Below, piece by piece: positions 60,377 to 64,000 of a stretch of 64,000 nucleotides of DNA. Under the pieces are notes generated by a model that worked only from the letters and a program-made list of their open reading frames with translations, had not been told where the DNA came from and searched no databases. Both the position numbers and the translations under genes were made by a program. Numbering within the stretch: the first letter of the stretch is position 1; each line of letters opens with the position of its first letter. The stretch lies in NCBI RefSeq assembly GCF_003208055.1, contig NZ_QJUE01000005.1:248001-312000 (forward strand), in the 5' to 3' direction. This DNA comes from Prochlorococcus marinus XMU1408 (GTDB taxonomy: Bacteria > Cyanobacteriota > Cyanobacteriia > PCC-6307 > Cyanobiaceae).

Positions 60377-63300
60377 ATGACCAGCAGCGGAAAAATCAGA
60401 ATTTATGAATTGTCCAAGGACTTAAGCCTTGACAATAAAGATGTGCTAGATGCAGCTCGAAAACTTTCTATAGCTGCAAAGAGCCATAGCAGTTCCATTA
60501 GCAATCTTGAAGCAAATCAAATCAAAGATTTTCTAAAAAAAAGTACTGCCACAAAAGCAACAACAAATAAACCAAATAAAAAATTAGATAAAGAAATCCT
60601 TTCAGTTAAAAAAAATTCCACTAAAACACAAAAAAATCAAAAGACTGAAATTAAGGAAAATGCTTCTTTCCAATCAGAGAATTCAGATAAAAAATTAAAT
60701 ATACTCTCAAAGCCAAACCAAACTTCAGTTCAATCTCAAGAATCAACTTCATCTAATAATCAAAAGATTTTAAAAAACAAACTTACTGAAAATCCACAAG
60801 TAACAGCACCCTCTAAACCAAACAAACCTTTACCTCCCAAACCTAGAAAAGAAATAAAGCCAACTATTTCTAAGCTTGTACCCAAAACAGAGAGAAAGTC
60901 ACAGCCTACCGAGCAAAAAACAGATCCTAAATTCAACAACCCTCCAAAAAATACAGAATTACCTAAAAAGCCAATAAATCAGCTTCAACCCAACTATCCC
61001 AAACAACCAAAGAGGCCGCTAGCACCACCAAGCAGACCACAAGTAAATATTCAAGAAAAAAAACAATCACAATTTAATAATCAGAAGCTAAAGCCAAGGA
61101 CTAATCAAGATGAGATTTCTCCTAAAAAAGTTGGCCCAGGCAATTTTCAAAGAACCAAAAATCAAAACAAACAAAATTTAACTTCAAGAACTCCTCAGCC
61201 TCCAACCAAAGGTAATACTCTTGAATTAGTAGGTGCACCTATTCGAAGAGAAAAGCCTGTTATTAAACCTCAGGCAAACGAGGTAAGAAATAAACCATTA
61301 ATGCCATCGAGACCTGGAGCACCAAAACAGCCAGTCTCATCAAACCGTCAAGGATTATCAAACCGACCCGGTTCCAGCAATCGAGGAGTAGGTCCCAGTC
61401 GACCTGGGGCGCCAAACCGACCAGGTCCTAACAGAGGAGTAGGAGTAAATCGACCTATTCAAGGTCAAAATCGTCCAGGGGCTAATAATCGTCCAGGTGG
61501 GCCAGTTCGTTCTGGACCTCCAAATAGAGGCGGGGGGCAAAATAGACCTGGAATTTCCACTAGAACAGTTGGTGGTCCAACTCGATCTGGTAATCGGACA
61601 GGTGTTCCATCTGGAATGAGAAAGCCAGTTGCACCAAGTGAATTGATGCAATTGCAAAAGCCCCAAGCCAGACCAAGTATCCCTCAAAGAAAATCTGATG
61701 CTGCCAATAGTCCTAAGCCGAAACGAGAAAACTCAACAGGAGCCCGACCTCCGGTAAATAGGCCCGCTCCAGCAGCACCTAAAAAGCCAGCACATAGACC
61801 AGGTGGAGCTACTGCTCCAAGAAGGACAGGAAGGCCAGACTGGGATGACAGTGCAAAACTTGATGCTTTAAGAAATAAATCGCCGCAAAAACAGCGTCAA
61901 AAAGTTCATATCATTGGAGAAAACGATGATGCTTTAACTTCAGAAACAAGCGGGTTCGCAGGGGAACAGCAAGCTGTCGTTCTTTCCGCCAGCTTGGCTC
62001 GACCATCAAAGCCTAAATCTGGCAAGAAAAACAATGGAAAGCCTTTAACTGCACTTAAAAAGCGTAAGAAAGAAACCACGCGTCAAAGGCAAAGAAGACG
62101 CGCCATGGAATTAAGGGCCGCAAGAGAAGCAAAACTTGTAAGGCCAGAAATGATTGTAGTTCCAGAGGATAATCTCACTGTTCAAGAACTAGCCGACATG
62201 CTCAGCGTTGAAAGTTCTGAAATCATAAAATCACTCTTTTTCAAAGGAATTACTGCAACTGTTACTCAATCATTAGATCTAACAACAATCGAAACAGTTG
62301 CTGAGGAATTTGGAGTACCTGTTCTTCAAGATGATGTTGAAGAGGCTGCAAAAAAAACAGTTGAAATGATTGAAGAGGGAGATTTGAAACACTTAATAAG
62401 AAGGCCACCTGTCGTTACAGTGATGGGCCATGTAGACCACGGAAAAACATCTTTATTAGATGCTATTAGAAAAGCAAGGGTTGCGGCAGGAGAGGCTGGT
62501 GGCATTACTCAACATATTGGTGCTTATCAAATTGAAACTGAACATGATGGATCAACTAAAAAACTAACTTTTCTTGATACTCCTGGACATGAAGCCTTCA
62601 CAGCTATGAGAGCTAGAGGCACCAGGGTTACAGATGTAGCGATTTTGGTTGTAGCCGCTGATGATGGCGTTAGGCCTCAAACCCTTGAAGCTATTAGTCA
62701 TGCACGAGCAGCAAAAGTCCCCATTGTCGTAGCAATTAACAAAATTGATAAAGAAGGTTCATCTCCTGACCGTGTAAAACAAGAATTATCAGAGCAAGAT
62801 TTATTATCTGAAGAATGGGGGGGAGACGTTGTTATGGTTCCCGTTAGCGCAATTAAAGGCGAAAATATTGACAAACTTTTAGAAATGGTTCTTTTAGTAA
62901 CTGAAGTCGAAGACCTACAAGCTAACCCAGATCGGTTGGCGAAAGGAACTGTAATAGAAGCCCACTTAGATAAAGCAAAAGGTCCTGTCGCAACATTACT
63001 AGTACAAAACGGCACGCTTAAGTCTGGAGATGTCGTAGCAGCTGGACCAGTCCTTGGCAAAGTAAGAGCGATGGTTGATGAAAATGGATCTAGAATTAAA
63101 GAAGCAGGTCCATCTTGTCCTGTAGAAGCTCTTGGATTCAGTGAAGTCCCAACAGCCGGTGATGAGTTCGAGGTATATCCAGATGAAAAAGCAGCAAGAT
63201 CCGTGGTTGGAGAGCGTGCCACAGATGCTAGGGCAGCTCGACTTGCTCAGCAAATGGCCTCTAGACGAGTATCACTCTCTTCGATATCTGGTCAAGCAAG

Positions 63301-63928
63301 TGAAGGTGAACTCAAAGAATTAAATATCATCCTTAAAGCTGATGTTCAAGGAAGTTTAGAAGCAATACTTGGCTCATTAGAACAGCTCCCCAAAGACGAA
63401 GTCCAAGTAAGAGTACTACTCTCAGCTCCAGGAGAAATCACAGAAACTGATGTTGATTTAGCAGCTGCATCTGGTGCCGTTATTGTTGGATTCAATACTT
63501 CAATGGCCTCAGGTGCCAAGCGAGCAGCTGATGCAAATGGTGTTGATGTAAGAGATTACGATGTTATCTATAAGCTTTTAGAAGATATTCAACTTGCAAT
63601 GGAGGGCCTGCTAGAACCAGAAATGATAGAAGAAAGTCTTGGAGTTGCAGAAGTAAGAGCAATATTTTCAATTGGAAAAAGTGCCGTTGCTGGTTGCTAT
63701 GTCACAAATGGAAAAATACAGCGGAATTGCCGTGTGAGAGTCAACAGAGGCAAGCAAATAGTTTTTGAGGGCGATTTAGATTCTCTTAAAAGAAACAAAG
63801 ACGATGTTAAAGATGTATCCACAGGTTTCGAATGTGGCATTGGTTGTGATCGATTTGCAAACTGGGAAGAAGGGGATCAAATAGAAGCCTTCAAACTTGT
63901 CACACAAAGAAGAAAATTAACTAACTAA
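60377..63928 (+). CDS. infB: translation initiation factor IF-2
   Basis: IF-2 is the GTPase that places initiator tRNA on the ribosome. The 1183-residue protein has an IF2 N-terminal motif ([20 protein letters not shown]), then about 480 residues of low-complexity, Pro/Lys/Asn-rich and later Arg-Pro-Gly-rich sequence. The conserved core follows with G1 [16 protein letters not shown]3 [10 protein letters not shown] and G4 NKID, then domains II-IV. The long N-terminus is usual in cyanobacteria. It closes the rimP-nusA-ylxR-infB cluster. Confidence 0.97.
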   Translation: MTSSGKIRIYELSKDLSLDNKDVLDAARKLSIAAKSHSSSISNLEANQIKDFLKKSTATKATTNKPNKKLDKEILSVKKNSTKTQKNQKTEIKENASFQSENSDKKLNILSKPNQTSVQSQESTSSNNQKILKNKLTENPQVTAPSKPNKPLPPKPRKEIKPTISKLVPKTERKSQPTEQKTDPKFNNPPKNTELPKKPINQLQPNYPKQPKRPLAPPSRPQVNIQEKKQSQFNNQKLKPRTNQDEISPKKVGPGNFQRTKNQNKQNLTSRTPQPPTKGNTLELVGAPIRREKPVIKPQANEVRNKPLMPSRPGAPKQPVSSNRQGLSNRPGSSNRGVGPSRPGAPNRPGPNRGVGVNRPIQGQNRPGANNRPGGPVRSGPPNRGGGQNRPGISTRTVGGPTRSGNRTGVPSGMRKPVAPSELMQLQKPQARPSIPQRKSDAANSPKPKRENSTGARPPVNRPAPAAPKKPAHRPGGATAPRRTGRPDWDDSAKLDALRNKSPQKQRQKVHIIGENDDALTSETSGFAGEQQAVVLSASLARPSKPKSGKKNNGKPLTALKKRKKETTRQRQRRRAMELRAAREAKLVRPEMIVVPEDNLTVQELADMLSVESSEIIKSLFFKGITATVTQSLDLTTIETVAEEFGVPVLQDDVEEAAKKTVEMIEEGDLKHLIRRPPVVTVMGHVDHGKTSLLDAIRKARVAAGEAGGITQHIGAYQIETEHDGSTKKLTFLDTPGHEAFTAMRARGTRVTDVAILVVAADDGVRPQTLEAISHARAAKVPIVVAINKIDKEGSSPDRVKQELSEQDLLSEEWGGDVVMVPVSAIKGENIDKLLEMVLLVTEVEDLQANPDRLAKGTVIEAHLDKAKGPVATLLVQNGTLKSGDVVAAGPVLGKVRAMVDENGSRIKEAGPSCPVEALGFSEVPTAGDEFEVYPDEKAARSVVGERATDARAARLAQQMASRRVSLSSISGQASEGELKELNIILKADVQGSLEAILGSLEQLPKDEVQVRVLLSAPGEITETDVDLAAASGAVIVGFNTSMASGAKRAADANGVDVRDYDVIYKLLEDIQLAMEGLLEPEMIEESLGVAEVRAIFSIGKSAVAGCYVTNGKIQRNCRVRVNRGKQIVFEGDLDSLKRNKDDVKDVSTGFECGIGCDRFANWEEGDQIEAFKLVTQRRKLTN

Positions 63929-63942
63929 CTAACTAACTAACT
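63918..63942 (+). repeat. TAAC tetranucleotide repeat at the infB stop
   Basis: Six exact copies of TAAC followed by one further T (63918-63942) span the last codons and stop of infB. Because the unit is four bases long and contains TAA, every reading frame meets a stop within the array, so slippage would change only the last few residues of IF-2. Confidence 0.85.
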
Positions 63943-64000
63943 CAATCAGGACACGTTAAAACCTAACTATATTTAAGTAACTAAAACTAAAATCCTAGTC

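Noticed and set aside
61358-61687. 109-codon antisense frame in infB
   Set aside because: It mirrors the repetitive Arg-Pro-Gly block, so its length comes from the base composition of that block and its Trp/Ser/Thr-rich product is not protein-like.

Overview
The window reads as a stretch of core chromosome from a marine picocyanobacterium, most likely Prochlorococcus marinus. I lean toward a low-light lineage because the DNA is AT-rich but not extremely so; the strain is inferred. The diagnostic signs are an RNA polymerase beta' subunit split into rpoC1 and rpoC2, an ATP synthase split into an atpD-atpC pair and a separate atpI-B-E-F'-F-H-A-G operon with duplicated b/b' subunits, the plastid-type proteins PSRP-3 (Ycf65) and Ycf35, a high-light-inducible (Hli) protein, a PII protein of cyanobacterial type, System II cytochrome c biogenesis genes, and the BioK esterase of marine picocyanobacterial biotin synthesis.

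Layout. 1-1139: 3' end of gpmI, then secG. 1297-3311: groES-groEL on the minus strand. 3537-5467: atpD-atpC on the plus strand, facing ycf65 (5520-6020, minus) and pepP (6221-7573, minus). 7636-12231: a tight plus-strand operon with overlapping stops and starts, namely a CNNM/CBS membrane protein, an Era-like GTPase with a DUF697-like tail, nadD and nadE. 12247-19484: a long minus-strand unit, the main ATP synthase operon followed by a 75-codon gene and a DUF3326 gene. 19901-23177: ftsW, ccdA, ccs1. 23163-25525: queF, a small conserved gene, glnB, tlyA, an 86-aa gene. 25569-31183: purB, fumC, and a Ski2-like helicase on the minus strand. 31313-35937: the biotin cluster bioF-bioK-bioC-bioD-bioA. 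36044-39577: a J-domain membrane protein, rsmG, then an aldo/keto reductase, ferredoxin, Ycf35 and DUF2997 cluster. 39667-43701: HEAT-repeat protein, a 41-aa membrane microprotein, a sodium:solute symporter, rlmN and a 50-aa Hli gene that overlaps rlmN by 4 nt. 43767-53157: rpoB-rpoC1-rpoC2. 53418-57900: tatD, rpsT, hisD, rpiA, htrA. 58080-63928: rimP-nusA-ylxR-infB.

The genes are mostly housekeeping: energy conversion, transcription, translation initiation, NAD, biotin and purine metabolism, and protein folding. I see no insertion sequence, prophage, CRISPR array, tRNA or rRNA. The less ordinary material is small or non-coding: structured intergenic DNA between groES and atpD, on both sides of atpE, at the groEL 3' end and in the rpoB and rimP leaders; two short genes missed by simple length cut-offs (40501-40626 and 43549-43701); the ferredoxin/aldo-keto reductase/Ycf35/DUF2997 cluster; and uncharacterised proteins travelling with nad and atp genes. 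I found no clearly new defence or mobile system. The only gene-free stretch over 300 bases is 19485-19900.
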